Assembly (NCBI GenBank): GCA_027886185.1
Contig: WOAB01000188.1
Span: forward strand, 1,116,001 to 1,180,000
Source: Rheum nobile
Taxonomy: Eukaryota > Streptophyta > Magnoliopsida > Caryophyllales > Polygonaceae
Length of the DNA: 64,000 nt
Direction: 5' to 3'
The translations under genes and the position numbers were made by a program. Positions 37,801-48,403 of the stretch are shown piece after piece. How positions within the stretch are numbered: position 1 is the first letter of the stretch; the number at the start of each line of letters is the position of its first letter. The notes below the pieces were generated by a model that worked only from the letters and a program-made list of their open reading frames with translations, was not told the DNA's origin and did not search any database.

Positions 37801-38322
37801 TGTTGGGGTTGCAGAGACTTTTCAAAGCAAGTGGGTTTTGGGTTTTATGGCCTCCCACATTGAAGTTTTGGGGCTTCATTTTGCTATATATATTGGGGTA
37901 TACTTGGTACTATTAGTTGAGTTAGAAAGGTATACCCCTCGCACACACCGTTGCCGCCGTCCGGTCTGGTCCGTGTTCGTGGCACGTGCGCGGTGTGGTT
38001 GGGTGGTTCCTATTTTACGAGTCATAATAATATTTTGGGCCTTTAAGTTTCATAACATAAATAAATTACGTTTCTGATTCTTCCGATTTCTTTTATTAAA
38101 CAAGATTAACAACCCCTAATTTTATGTGTAACCACCACGTTCTTTATTGAAGTAACTGGTGAGGAGTTAAAGAAAACATTTTATAAGGAGGAGCTTCTCT
38201 CTAAAATCGTTTTTGTTCTGAGCATACCCGACTGATTCCAACCCTCCGTTGGCAAGAGCCCGCGGTCAGAGGGCGATGTGCGAACCTTGGGGGCGACGCC
38301 GATCTGACAGAGCTCCGGTGGG
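37801..38322 (+). repeat. E3 partial 3' LTR
   Basis: It starts TGTTGGGGTT right after the purine tract, typical of copia LTRs. It is cut at 38322 by E4, so the LTR end and target duplication are not visible nearby. A 128-codon frame (37691-38077) spans the LTR start and is not a gene. Confidence 0.65.
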
Positions 38323-38571
38323 TGATGACATCCATTTTATACATATTTAGGACATGGATTTAGGCTATCGTTTCGGCATTTCCACGTTTATTATCTTGCA
38401 TTTTTAGCTAGTTGCATCATTTTCTTTAGTTTAGATGTCTACACGAGTTTTTGCATGATTTCAGGTACATTGGTGGACTTCTGGGATGCAATACGATGCA
38501 TGGACATCATTGGAGATGTGCACGGGTGAATTCAGAGATGAACGAGGACGAACGAAGCCATTCTGCAGCTT

Positions 38572-38747
38572 GGCACGGTTTGTAACAAACTGTGCCAGCT
38601 TGTCTCTGACCGTGCGGAGTAGAAAATGCAAGAAAGCCGCCTCTGCAAAGCGGCACGGTTTGTGACAAACCGTGCCGACACTCTTGTGCTCCGTTGTAAT
38701 TTTGCACGGTCTGTGACAAACCGTGCGGTTTTGTCACAAACCGTGCC
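38572..38747. repeat. Palindrome cluster in E4 LTR
   Basis: Three inverted repeats at 38572-38596, 38652-38676 (12-bp perfect arms, 1-base centre) and 38704-38726, plus a half copy to 38747. All are built from GCACGGTTTGT and its complement. The same motif recurs at 56111-56261 in the E4 3' spacer. Confidence 0.85.
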
Positions 38748-38801
38748 ATGGCCCCGCGGACCGTAATTCTTTTTTTTTCGTCCTCTTTTATTTTAGGACG
38801 G

Positions 38802-38809
38802 TATAAATA
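38802..38809 (+). promoter_or_regulatory. TATA box in E4 LTR
   Basis: TATAAATA lies just after the palindrome cluster, a sensible place for the LTR core promoter. Confidence 0.5.
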
Positions 38810-39787
38810 CTTTTTCTAGGGTTTTTGGAAGCTCTTTTACCTCTATTTGCCACTCTCTCTAGCCCTAGGTGTTTTGGGAGTTCCTTTGAAGATTTCTAAA
38901 GATTGGAGATTGTTTCCCTGGATTTGATCAAGTATTTCTCTTTTTCTAATCTAGTTGAATGATTTCTGTTCAAATGATGTTTTTATTGTTTCTCCAAGCA
39001 TGTCTGGCTAATCCCATAATTCTAGGGTTGGGGTGATCCCAACAATGAATTGGTAGACTTGTGCATGATATATGCCTGAATTGAAATCTGGAACCTTGTT
39101 TGATTCAATCCTAGAGTTCTTAACGCAATTGATGAATGTTGATTAGATTTCTATTAGGTTTGAGTCTGAAAGGAGATAACCTTAATATATAACTCAGATA
39201 GGGTATGAGTCTGAAGGAGATTACTTTATCAGATTACTAGGTATTGAACCTGAGTGTTATTTGTACGATAGCAACTTTATTACTCTTGTAGAATCCTAAG
39301 CTATCATAGAAACCATAGGTTTGCCTGGAGTTAGCGGAGCGCGACAGCGAAAGTTAACCCAGTTTGATCCTGGATTCTAAGTGCCCATAGGGTCTAGATT
39401 TGATTAGCTCTGCGCGACAACAATTGTTAGTTATAATTTAGGCACATCTATTATCATTTGAAAGGAGTTAGTAGAAACTTTAGATAGCTTACCTTCAGAC
39501 AGGTTCAGACTAATTTTAGGCAAATATCTGTAAGTTACCAAGGTATTTGTTGTGGGGATCCCTAGTCCTAGGATCTTCTCCCAAATTGTTTACAACCATC
39601 TTTTGCAATTCTTGCTTCTTGTTTTCTTATTTTCTTAGTTATTAGACAAACAAATCTTCCTTCTTACGACTTAGCTTACCAGTTTAAGTTTATAAAAGAT
39701 ATTACATAGTCCTCTTTGGGAACGACACTTGAAAAGCTACAACTGAACCCATACGTTTGTGGGTAGGTTTTTGTCCTATCAAGTTTT

Positions 39788-39805
39788 TGGCGCCGTTGCC
39801 GGGGA
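39788..39805 (+). other. E4 primer binding site (Asp-type)
   Basis: TGGCGCCGTTGCCGGGGA matches the 18-base primer site known for Athila/Tat elements, complementary to plant tRNA-Asp. It fixes strand and lineage. Confidence 0.9.
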
Positions 39806-39919
39806 CTATTGCTAGTATCAGTTGTTTTCCTACAACTGGTTTGACTAAGTCTTCGTTTTATTTTTGATATTGTTTTTTGTTGATTTGTTTTCAAACTTGT
39901 TTTCTTTAGAGGCGAAGAG

Positions 39920-41704
39920 TCCTGAGCACTGGTAATCTCAACGACTACGATCCCGAACCTAAGCATACTTTTCGTGCTAGAAGAAGACAACAACTCGAAG
40001 CCAGAGGACAAGCAATGGTTCACAACAGAGTGGGAAATGATCCTCCTCTGGAAGTTCAAGAACCACGCATGATGCCTGGTGATTATGTGATGCCAAATCA
40101 CCTTGGTCCTATTTCTGGTGTGGTCCGACCTCCGGTACAAGCTCGTAACTTCGAGCTGAAACCCTCCCTTATCAACATGGTTCAGCAGAATCAGTTTGGA
40201 GGTCTACCTTTTGCGAACCCACACCAACATCTGGCTACCTTTATTGAGCTAATGGATACCTTGAAGATCCATGAGGTGTCCCAAGATGCACTTTTCCTAT
40301 GAGCCTTCTCATTCTCTCTACGAGACATGGCCAAAGCTTGGTTCAAGGCCCTACCTCTTAGCTCGATAACAACTTGGGAGGAGCTAACAAAGGCATTCCT
40401 CAACCAATACTTTCCACCAAAGAAGACTGTTGAGATGAGGAATCAGATTCTTGCATTCAAGATGAAGGATGAAGAGTCTCTTTATGAAGGGTGGGAAGGA
40501 TTCAAGGAATTGCTGATGATGAGCCCCCACCATAGGCAACAAAATGGACCCTGCTGTATGTTTTCTACAATGTTGTTGACAATTCTACCATTCTAATCAT
40601 TGATGCTTCAGCGGGTGGCAGAATCATGAGTATGGAAGTTGATGATGCTTGGGACTTGATTGAGAGTACTACTCAACACTCTCACTATTACAGTGATCCC
40701 CGATCTACTTCAAGTTCCAAGAAACCTGCGGGGATGTATGAGGTTAATTCTGAGACACACCAACAGGCTCAAATAAATGTTATGTCACAAGAGATCTAGA
40801 GATTGAATCTGTTAGTGAAAAAGTCTCAAGCGCAGGGTGCAGGGCAATCCACGCAAGCTATTTCTGGTGTAGCCTGTCAGTTTTGTGGAGAGGGTAACCA
40901 TACTATATCATCTTGTCACCTATTTGCTTCTTAGAGTGAGTCCCAAGAGGAGGCGAACTTCATGAATAACTTCAATAAGGGCCCTAAGAATGATCCATAT
41001 TCCAACACTGATAATCCTGGTTGGAGGAATCATCCAAATTTCTCCTATGGGAACAACCAGGCTGTGCAAAGACCATCCCTTGGATTTCAACAAAAAAGCC
41101 TTAGCACCCCAGAACCAGGCTCTTGCTCAATCAGCTGAAGATCCCAACTTATCCCTCATAGTAAAGGAGCTTCAGAACGTGAATAAGACATTGAAATATC
41201 ATCATAGTTTGCATGCGGAATACGCTTTGAATGCTCCTAGACCACAAGGTCAACTTCTTGGCCAAACTGAGGCTAATCCAAAAGGGCAAATCAATGTTGT
41301 GTTCTTAAGAAATGGAAGACAACTTGAGGATCCTAAGGCTGTGGATCCCAAGAAGAATGACAAGGTAGTTGCAAAGCCTGAAGAAGTTGTGATCCAAGAG
41401 AAGGAGCCAAAAAAGGAGCCTAGATATGTGCCACCACCAGCTTACAAGCCCCCTATCCCTTTCCCACAAAGGAGAGCTCAGGCTCAATTGGATCAGCAGT
41501 ATGACAAGTTTCTGAAGGTGTTGAAAAAGCTCTACATCAACATTCCCTTCATCGATGCTCTAAAGCAGATGCCAGCCTATGTGAAGTTCTTGAAAGAGAT
41601 CTTGTCCAACAAGAGGAAGCTGGATGACTACCAATCCGTCTCCCTAAGCCAGGAGTACAACGCTCTAATTCAGAATAAATTGCCTCCTAAGCTTGAAGAC
41701 CCTA
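39920..41704 (+). pseudogene. E4 gag, disrupted
   Basis: Coding similarity starts near 39920 (DYDPEPKHTFRARRRQQ). The first Met is at 40015. A capsid-type region follows (FELKPSLINMVQQNQFGG, then DMAKAWFKALPLSSITTWEE and LNQYFPPKKT). The TGA at 40300-40302 fits a mutated CGA. Frameshifts occur after about 40530. A nucleocapsid motif CQFCGEGNHTISSC is readable at 40875-40916. Open coding returns at 40990-41704 with a Pro/Lys-rich end. E5 inserted here at the sequence for KLEDP, and the frame resumes at 47951. Confidence 0.8.
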
Positions 41705-42837
41705 TGATGCGGGAGCATCCGAGGCTTCACCCAAGTTGCACACAAAGAAAGATGGGTCACTCACAAGGGTTCGAGCCAAGCCATTGAGGAAGGAGATGGT
41801 CCACTCACAAAGAGCTCGAGCCAAGCGTATGCAAGAGGAACTCAAGAACTTGGTTAGCCTACACGTCTCAAGGGAGCCCACCCTCATCGAGGACTTCACC
41901 AAACCAATGGCAAGGACCTTGGTGACTTTCCGAGCCGAGCCAAGCGCGGGAGAATGACGACCACAAGAGTTGAAACCCAATGTCCTGACTCGGCCCACCA
42001 AACTCGGCCGAGTTGTGCTCAGTTATGGCGACCCCTCAGCAAAACTGTCATATATTCTGTTTCCCAACTCCGATCGCTCTCAAATTTGTAGGAGTGAAAC
42101 TAGACTTCAAGATCTATCTCTGGGCGTTGGAATCACTCCATTCCGATCAAGGACGAGAGAGAACGGACCTTCTGAAGTTATGCCCAGAGAAGCCATCCGA
42201 GACATGGCCCTGACTCGGCCCACAACTCGGCCGGGTCCAGGCCGAGTTGTTCTCAGAGAAGAATGTCGAGCCTAACTCGGTCCACAAACTTGGCCGGGTC
42301 AGGACCTTGTTTGGCCGAGTTTGTCCTTTTTTAGCCCTTTTGTCTTGTTTTCTTGTTGGGCTTTTGTGGGCCGACCCCTTAGGGTATTTAAGGCCTTTGC
42401 TTGTCTTTTGTAAAAGAAACTTTTTGATGAATGAAAATGTTGCTTTGAGCATTTGAGCTTGAGAGCTCTAATGGGAGAGTGATTCTCCATGGTTGATTCG
42501 ATCTAGCTTGGTTGCTCTTGCGTTGTGTCAATTTCCTCTATGATCTTGGTGCACCAAGGCTTCACAAGCCTCCTTCTCTTGCTCTTTGGACACGTCCATC
42601 GTTGTGGGAGATTGTAGAAGGAAAGGTCGTTTGTGCACATTGGTTTGGTTATTGGCGACATTGTTTGCCAAGGGTCTCTCCATTGCATCTTTCGGTTGTT
42701 CCTATATCCTTGTTTATTTCTTTGTTTCCTATCATTTGCTAACTTGTTCTCTTGTGTTTTCTCTTGTTTCCACCTCCATCTTCCATTCGAGTCTCTTGGC
42801 GTCTAGATCGGGCCACTCGCGGCTAATCCCCGCATCA
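41705..42837 (+). repeat. E5 5' LTR
   Basis: TG...CA ends, near-identical to 46817-47950, which suggests fairly recent insertion. It contains the 14-bp palindrome AACTCGGCCGAGTT (42001-42014) among several ACTCGGCC copies, and TATTTAAG at 42385-42392. Many short frames here on both strands are not genes. Confidence 0.9.
42385..42392 (+). promoter_or_regulatory. TATA-like box, E5 5' LTR
   Basis: TATTTAAG after GGGCCGAC and CTTAGG, as in E2. The duplicated R-U5 segment found later begins at sequence equivalent to 42429, about 44 bases downstream, near where a transcript would start. Confidence 0.5.
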
Positions 42838-42841
42838 AATA

Positions 42842-43144
42842 CAACTGGGTTTTGGTGGGGTTGGGGGGTGAATTTCGGAAGCTGAGTGGGGGGTGTTTGG
42901 TGGTGGTGGAAGGTGGTGGTGATGGGGTTTTGTGGTGGCAACAAAGAAGCAACAAGTTCATGCATGCACAAGCACAAGTAATCACAATCTAAGCACAACA
43001 AGTATGAAGAACATGAAGAACAAGATGAACATGAAGAACAAGATGAACAATGGAGAAAAATGGAAAATAAGACTCAAGAAGAACCTTGATGGTGGTTCAG
43101 CTGGGTGGTGGTGATGGCTTGACGTCGAGATGGCTCTGATACCA
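42842..43144 (-). repeat. Inverted copy of the E5 primer site and leader
   Basis: It is the reverse complement of 43557-43858, nearly without change. It ends with GCTCTGATACCA (43133-43144), the complement of the primer site. It sits between the 5' LTR end and a second partial LTR, where no such sequence belongs. Confidence 0.85.
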
Positions 43145-43553
43145 GAATGAAAATGTTGCTTTGAGCATTTGAGCTTGAGAGCTCTCATGGGAGAGTGATT
43201 CTCCATGGTTGATTCGATCTAGCTTGGTTGCTCTTGCGTTGTGTCAATTTCCTCTATGATCTTGGTGCTCCAAGGTTTCACAAGCCTCCTTCTCTTGCTC
43301 TTTGGACACGTCCATCGTTGTGGGAGATTGTAGAAGGAAAGGTCGTTTGTGCACATTGGTTTGGTTATTGGCGACATTGTTTGCCAAGGGTCTCTCCATT
43401 GCATCTTTCGGTTGTTCCTATATCCTTGTTTATTTCTTTGTTTCCTATCATTTGCTAACTTGTTCTCTTGTGTTTTCTCTTGTTTCCACCTCCATCTTCC
43501 ATTCGAGTCTCTTGGCGTCTAGATCGGGCCACTCGCAGCTAATCCCCGCATCA
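43145..43553 (+). repeat. Second, partial copy of the E5 LTR (R-U5-like)
   Basis: 409 bp equivalent to 42429-42837, ending in CGCATCA and followed by the normal primer site. The copy begins near the predicted transcript start, so it likely corresponds to R plus U5. It forms the spacer of the large inverted repeat. Confidence 0.85.
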
Positions 43554-43556
43554 AAT

Positions 43557-43568
43557 TGGTATCAGAGC
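43557..43568 (+). other. E5 primer binding site (Met-type tRNA)
   Basis: TGGTATCAGAGC, three bases after the partial LTR copy. Its complement lies upstream at 43133-43144. Confidence 0.85.
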
Positions 43569-44798
43569 CATCTCGACGTCAAGCCATCACCACCACCCAG
43601 CCGAACCACCATCAAGGTTCTTCTTGAGTCTTATTTTCCATTTTTCTTCATTGTTCATCTTGTTCTTCATGTTCATCTTGTTCTTCATGTTCTTCATGCT
43701 TGTTGTGCTTAGATTGTGATTACTTGTGCTTGTGCATGCATGAACTTGTTGCTTCTTTGTTGACACCACAAAACCCCATCACCACCACCTTCCACCACCA
43801 CCAAACACCCCCCACTCAGCTTCCGAAATGCACCCCCCAACCCCACCAAAACCCAGCTGCAACACCCCTCAAAGACCCCATCCGAAATCCCCCATAAACA
43901 ACCCCAAAACCCAGCCATCATTAGCCCTAAAACCCACCTACATCCTAGCCCCAAAACCCAGCTATTTCTGCCCAAAAAGTCTGCCATTCCAGCCCTAAAA
44001 AGCCTGCAAAACCTGCCCACAAAAGGCATGCAAAAGGTGCTTCCCCCCCCCCCCCCACTTGCTATCCTAGGTCATCATTGCCTCAAAAGTGATCTAGAAG
44101 CAAGATATCCTTTTATTTCTTTTGAATTATCTGATCTGCACGTTTTTATTTGGAAAAAAAAAAGAATATCAAAAAAAAAAAAAAAAGAGAAGGCTTGTTC
44201 TTGTTTATTTCTTGTTCTAATTTGAATACATTGTTGTTCTTAGCATTATATTATATTGTATCACATTGCTAGCGTTGTGATCATCAAAAAAATAAAAAAA
44301 GTGGAAGAAGCTCGACTGAGCCAAACTCGGCCCCAACCCGGCCGAGTTTCAGACCGAGTCAGGCTCAATCACCCCGAGTCGCCTTTGAACCTTACCTTGA
44401 ACCTCAAGCTTGATTGCCTACCCCTTGCCACTCTTTTATCCTTTGGCAACTTGTTTATGTGTTCATGAGTATTGGTAGGAATGAGCTAGGTATGACATTG
44501 CATTGTTGAATTTCCTAAACACGATTCTTTGTTGTGTCATCCTTCTTGTTGTTTGTCTCTTATTGAGTGTGTCTTCTTGATCCTATCATTCGAAATCCAA
44601 GAGCTTTTTCTCTATTGGTTAAGTGTTGTCTAAGTTCACCAAGTTTATATGAAGTTTTTGTCCTTCTCAAGGCAACCTTACATTCCAAAGCTTGTATCGA
44701 ATCAACAAGAGAGTGAGTGATCAAACACACGAGTGCAAACACTTGTGAGGTTGTTTTGATTTCACTAACCCTAACATGTTTCTTGGAGTTTGTTGATT
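43569..44798 (+). other. E5 leader
   Basis: About 1.2 kb of untranslated leader. The start is the right arm of the inverted repeat (to 43858). Then come repeated AAAACCCAGC elements (43849, 43909, 43967), a run of C (44043-44056), A-rich tracts near 44155-44185 and 44283-44300, and LTR-like CTCGGCC motifs near 44327-44348. No recognisable gene. Confidence 0.6.
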
Positions 44799-47261
44799 AT
44801 GTCTTACATAGGAAGTCCACCACATGGAGGGTCCGAACCAATGGCACCCGAGTTGTTCAACATGCTCAAGGCCATGTCGAACAACCTTGCTATCTTGTCT
44901 AATCGGATGGTAGCATTGGAGACAAGAGTGTCCAAATCCGCAGCCGTGCCCCAAGAGACGCGCTGAGTGCCCTTAGCCTCCAACTTCCCCCGGCGTAGAG
45001 ATAAGCCTAATGCTCCTAACCATTATAATGAATTTCAGGAAATGCCAAGGCGTGCCTATCATGATGAGCCAAGGCGAGCCTATGAAGATGAAGAATGGGA
45101 GCATGAGCCACATCGAGGCTACCAAGCAATGAGAAGCCGAGAACAAAAGCAAAATGGCGTTGGCAAGGTCAAGGTGAAGATTCCATCTTTTGAAGGCCAA
45201 GGTGATTCATATGTCTACATGGAATGGGAGGCCAAGATTGAGCAAATTTGGAGTTGCCACAACTTTCCCGAGCATAAAAAGGTACAACTCGCCACCCTTG
45301 AATTCCATGGTTATACACTAACATGGTGGGATAATCTTGTGAAAGAAAGGAAAAGAACCTTAGATGCACCCGTGACAACTTGGAATCAAATGAAGGCATT
45401 GATGAGAGCTCGCTTTGTGCCTCGACACTACACACAATTGCTACCCTTAGCCAACAAAATTGAAAGAAAAACTAAGGCTAGGAACCAAGGAGGAAGAAGT
45501 TCAAGTTGTAGCCAAAACCGAGGCTATCATCCTCATATGGAGCAAGGGGAGCCAAGGAGGAGTGCTAAGCCAAGCCCCTCCCCGCCGAGCCTAAATTCCC
45601 CAGCCGACGCTCCTAATGCCTCCAAAGGAAGTACTCCTAACCCTTCTCCCGGAGCTAGAGATATCACATGTATTCAAGCTATGCTTGAGGAATTCAAGCC
45701 AAGAAGAAAGGAGGAGGTTCTTGCTATTGAACCAATGGCCAAAGGAGAGGAGATTGAGCCAAAGGAAAAACAAAAGGACGTTGTAGAAACATCATCTCCT
45801 TCACCTACAAGGATCAAGCATCGATTGCCCATCATTGTGCATAGTTCATTCAAATCCTTGGCTACTCCATGGATGGACCGGACCCACATGGTTCCTTCAA
45901 GCTTGCCTTTCCTACCCCATGAAGAGGTTGAAGCCAAAAAATCAATTTCCAACCAAGAGACAAAGGATGTGCCACTGGAGACTAATGCAAGGGAAGTACC
46001 TCTTATCTCCACCTTCTTAATTCCATCTCTTGACTTTGAAAATGAGCATGTCATTCCATATAGGACACTACACATGGAAAAATCAGTCCTTGCATTTAAA
46101 ACTAGATACTCATGTGTGCATCAAAGTTCTTTAGCACAATACATGTCTTGTGGAATGCATCTTGTTCATAACATGATCCTTATGTCCATACATGTGTGTT
46201 ATATTGATCCTTGCGTCACTAAGCATGTACATCGGTCTAGGAAGAAGAGTGGAATAATGTGTGCATGCTTGTTTGGATATCATGTAGTCATTGGAAGATT
46301 TATGCTTACATTCTTACTATTGTGTAGACATACTAGAGGGCCTTATTCTTCCATTGTTGTTATGCCTAAGCCCTCTAAGGAAGCTAAATTCATTGCATGC
46401 CCTAAACTCCATAATGCATCTTATGTGACTAACCCTTGTATTGACCAAGTCGTGGAGTTGCATGGAGTTTCTAGTGCTTTGATTTCAGGACAAGAAGTGA
46501 AGTGTGTGCTCTACTCAAAGCTGAAATCCGGAGAAGTGCCCTTTGAACCCGGAGATCATGGTGTCCTTAATGTGGCTGATTTGGTTCATTCCTTGGTGGA
46601 GTGCATTCGGGAATTGCATGAGCGCACAAGGAACAAGCTTTATGCCAAGGCGGAGCACAATGCAACCAAGGCCAACAAAGAGCGCCGCCGCTTGGTGTTT
46701 CACCCCGGAGAGGAGATGTGCCTTCCAAGAGGCGCAAGTCCAAGTCTTCCCAAACGGCGAAGTACAAGGCATACAAGCTTAGATTCGAGGTCGAATCTTT
46801 TCCAAGAAGGGGAGAATGATGCGGGAGCATCCGAGGCTTCACCCAAGTTGCACACAAAGAAAGATGGTTCACTCACAAGGGTTCGAGCCAAGCCATTGAG
46901 GAAGGAGATGGTCCACTCACAAAGAGCTCGAGCCAAGCGTATGCAAGAGGAACTCAAGAACTTGGTTAGCCTACACGTCTCAAGGGAGCCCACCCTCATC
47001 GAGGACTTCACCAAACCAATGGCAAGGACCTTGGTGACTTTCCGAGCCAAGCCAAGCACGGGAGAATGGCGACCACAAGAGTTGAAACCCAAGGTCCTGA
47101 CTCGGCCCACCAAACTCGGCCGAGTTGTGCTCAGTTATGGCGACCCCTCAGCAAAACTGTCATATCTTCTGTTTCCCAACTCCGATCGCTCTCAAATTTG
47201 TAGGAGTGAAACTAGACTTCAAGATCTATCTCTGGGAGTTGGAATCACTCCATTCCAATGA
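44799..47261 (+). pseudogene. E5 gag-integrase-tail chimeric ORF with one early stop
   Basis: ATG at 44799 opens 55 codons with an E2-Gag-like N-terminus (MAPELFNMLKAM, then LAILSNRMVALE), then TGA at 44964-44966, fitting a mutated CGA. The same frame is then open for 764 codons. It has a capsid region (VKIPSFEGQGDSYVYMEWE, LTWWDNL, MKALMRARFVPRHY). About 60 residues found in E2 are missing after RHY. The zinc knuckle is lost after ARDITC. A middle of about 300 residues that I do not recognise follows. From about 46600 it matches the E2 integrase C-terminus (RELHERTRNKLYAKAEHN, RRLVFHPGE). The last 148 codons lie in the 3' LTR and include two TR/QRxRAK-type motifs. Such length without stops is unusual for a deleted element. 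Confidence 0.75.
46802..46816 (+). other. E5 polypurine tract
   Basis: CCAAGAAGGGGAGAA directly before the 3' LTR start TGATGCGGG. It is coding as well, as in E2. Confidence 0.65.
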
Positions 47262-47950
47262 AGGACGAGAGAGAACGGACCTTCTGAAGTTATGCCCAGA
47301 GAAGCCATCCGAGACATGGCCCTGACTCGGCCCACAACTCGGCCGAGTCCAGGCCGAGTTGTTCTCAGAGAAGAATGTCGAGCCTAACTCGGTCCACAAA
47401 CTCGGCCGGGTCAGGACCTTGTTTGGCCGAGTTTGTCCTTTTTTTAGCCCTTTTGTCTTGTTTTCTTGTTGGGCTTTTGTGGGCCGACCCCTTAGGGTAT
47501 TTAAGGCCTTTGCTTGTCTTTTGTAAAAGAAACTTTTTGATGAATGAAAATGTTGCTTTGAGCATTTGAGCTTGAGAGCTCTCATGGGAGAGTGATTCTC
47601 CATGGTTGATTCGATCTAGCTTGGTTGCTCTTGCGTTGTGTCAATTTCCTCTATGATCTTGGTGCTCCAAGGCTTCACAAGCCTCCTTCTCTTGCTCTTT
47701 GGACACGTCCATCGTTGTGGGAGATTGTAGAAGGAAAGGTCATTTGTGCACATTGGTTTGGTTATTGGCGACATTGTTTGCCAAGGGTCTCTCCATTGCA
47801 TCTTTCGGTTGTTCCTATATCCTTGTTTATTTCTTTGTTTCCTATCATTTGCTAACTTGTTCTCTTGTGTTTTCTCTTGTTTCCACCTCCATCTTCCATT
47901 CGAGTCTCTTGGCGTCTAGATCGGGCCACTCGCGGCTAATCCCCGCATCA
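46817..47950 (+). repeat. E5 3' LTR
   Basis: 1134 bp, the partner of 41705-42837. It carries the end of the 764-codon frame (to 47261), the AACTCGGCCGAGTT palindrome at 47113-47126 and a TATTTAAG box near 47497. It is followed directly by CCCTA and the E4 protease region. Confidence 0.9.
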
Positions 47951-48316
47951 CCCTAGTAGCTTTAATGTCCCTATGGTAATTGCAATAACACCTATAATGC
48001 TTTGTGTGATTTGGGAATCAGTGTGAGTTTGATTCCGCTGCCTATATGCAAGAAGCTAGATTTGGGAGAGCCAAGACCAGTGAGGATGACTCTTTTCATG
48101 GAAGATAGATCCAATGCGCGTCCAATAGGTATTTTGGAGGACATTCCCATCCAGATAGGTAAGTTGTACATTCCTGTGGATTTTGTTGTCCTTGATACTG
48201 AGGCTTATTTTCATGTTCCTATTATATTGGGAAGACCCTTTCTAGTTACTGTATGTACACTCATTGATGTTAAGCATGGTTTTCTTTCCTTTACTATTTG
48301 GGATGAGAAAATTTAA
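47951..48316 (+). pseudogene. E4 protease region
   Basis: It resumes E4 after E5. The frame 48002-48316 has the aspartic protease start CDLGISVSLIPLPICKKL, where DLG replaces the usual D-S/T-G, as is normal for Athila, and the ILGRPFL block at its end. A stop follows at 48314-48316. The first 50 bases carry a small shift or stop relative to gag. Confidence 0.8.
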
Positions 48317-48403
48317 TTTAATTTTTCCAAAGCTATTAAACAGCCTTCTTTTGAGGATGATGGTTGTAGGGTAGATGTAGTCGACTAGGAAGTTCAAGGA
48401 TCT

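Larger units (their letters stand above)
36718..38322 (+). mobile_element. E3: 3' end of a Ty1/copia element
   Basis: An RNase H remnant, a non-coding stretch, a purine tract (TGTGGGGGAT, 37791-37800) and the first about 520 bp of a 3' LTR. The left edge joins satellite DNA in mid-domain, not at an element end. The right edge is the insertion point of E4. Confidence 0.75.
38323..39781 (+). repeat. E4 5' LTR
   Basis: It begins TGATGACATCC and ends CCTATCA, seven bases before the primer site, and is 1459 bp long. It contains TATAAATA (38802-38809) and three palindromes of the type GCACGGTTTGTGACAAACC at 38572-38747. The left end is inferred from TG and from loss of copia LTR similarity, since no second LTR is available. 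Confidence 0.65.
41705..47950 (+). mobile_element. E5: non-autonomous Ty3 element related to E2
   Basis: LTRs of 1133 bp (41705-42837) and 1134 bp (46817-47950) begin TGATGCGGG and end CGCATCA. Both sides carry the perfect 5-bp target duplication CCCTA (41700-41704 and 47951-47955). The internal 4 kb has a rearranged leader, a Met-type primer site (43557-43568) and one long frame made of gag, an unrecognised middle and an integrase tail. Protease, RT and RNase H are absent, so it would depend on a partner such as an E2-type element. Gag and LTR ends resemble E2. Confidence 0.85.

Noticed and set aside
41705..42500. Several 60-137-codon frames on both strands in the E5 LTRs as genes
   Set aside because: They occur in pairs in both LTR copies, overlap each other and show no recognisable domain. 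Only the frame continuing from E5 coding is reported.
42932..43114. Lys/Asn/Met-rich frames at 42932-43114 and 43587-43769
   Set aside because: They are the same sequence read on opposite strands because of the inverted leader copy in E5. They encode a short GAA/AAC repeat and nothing recognisable.
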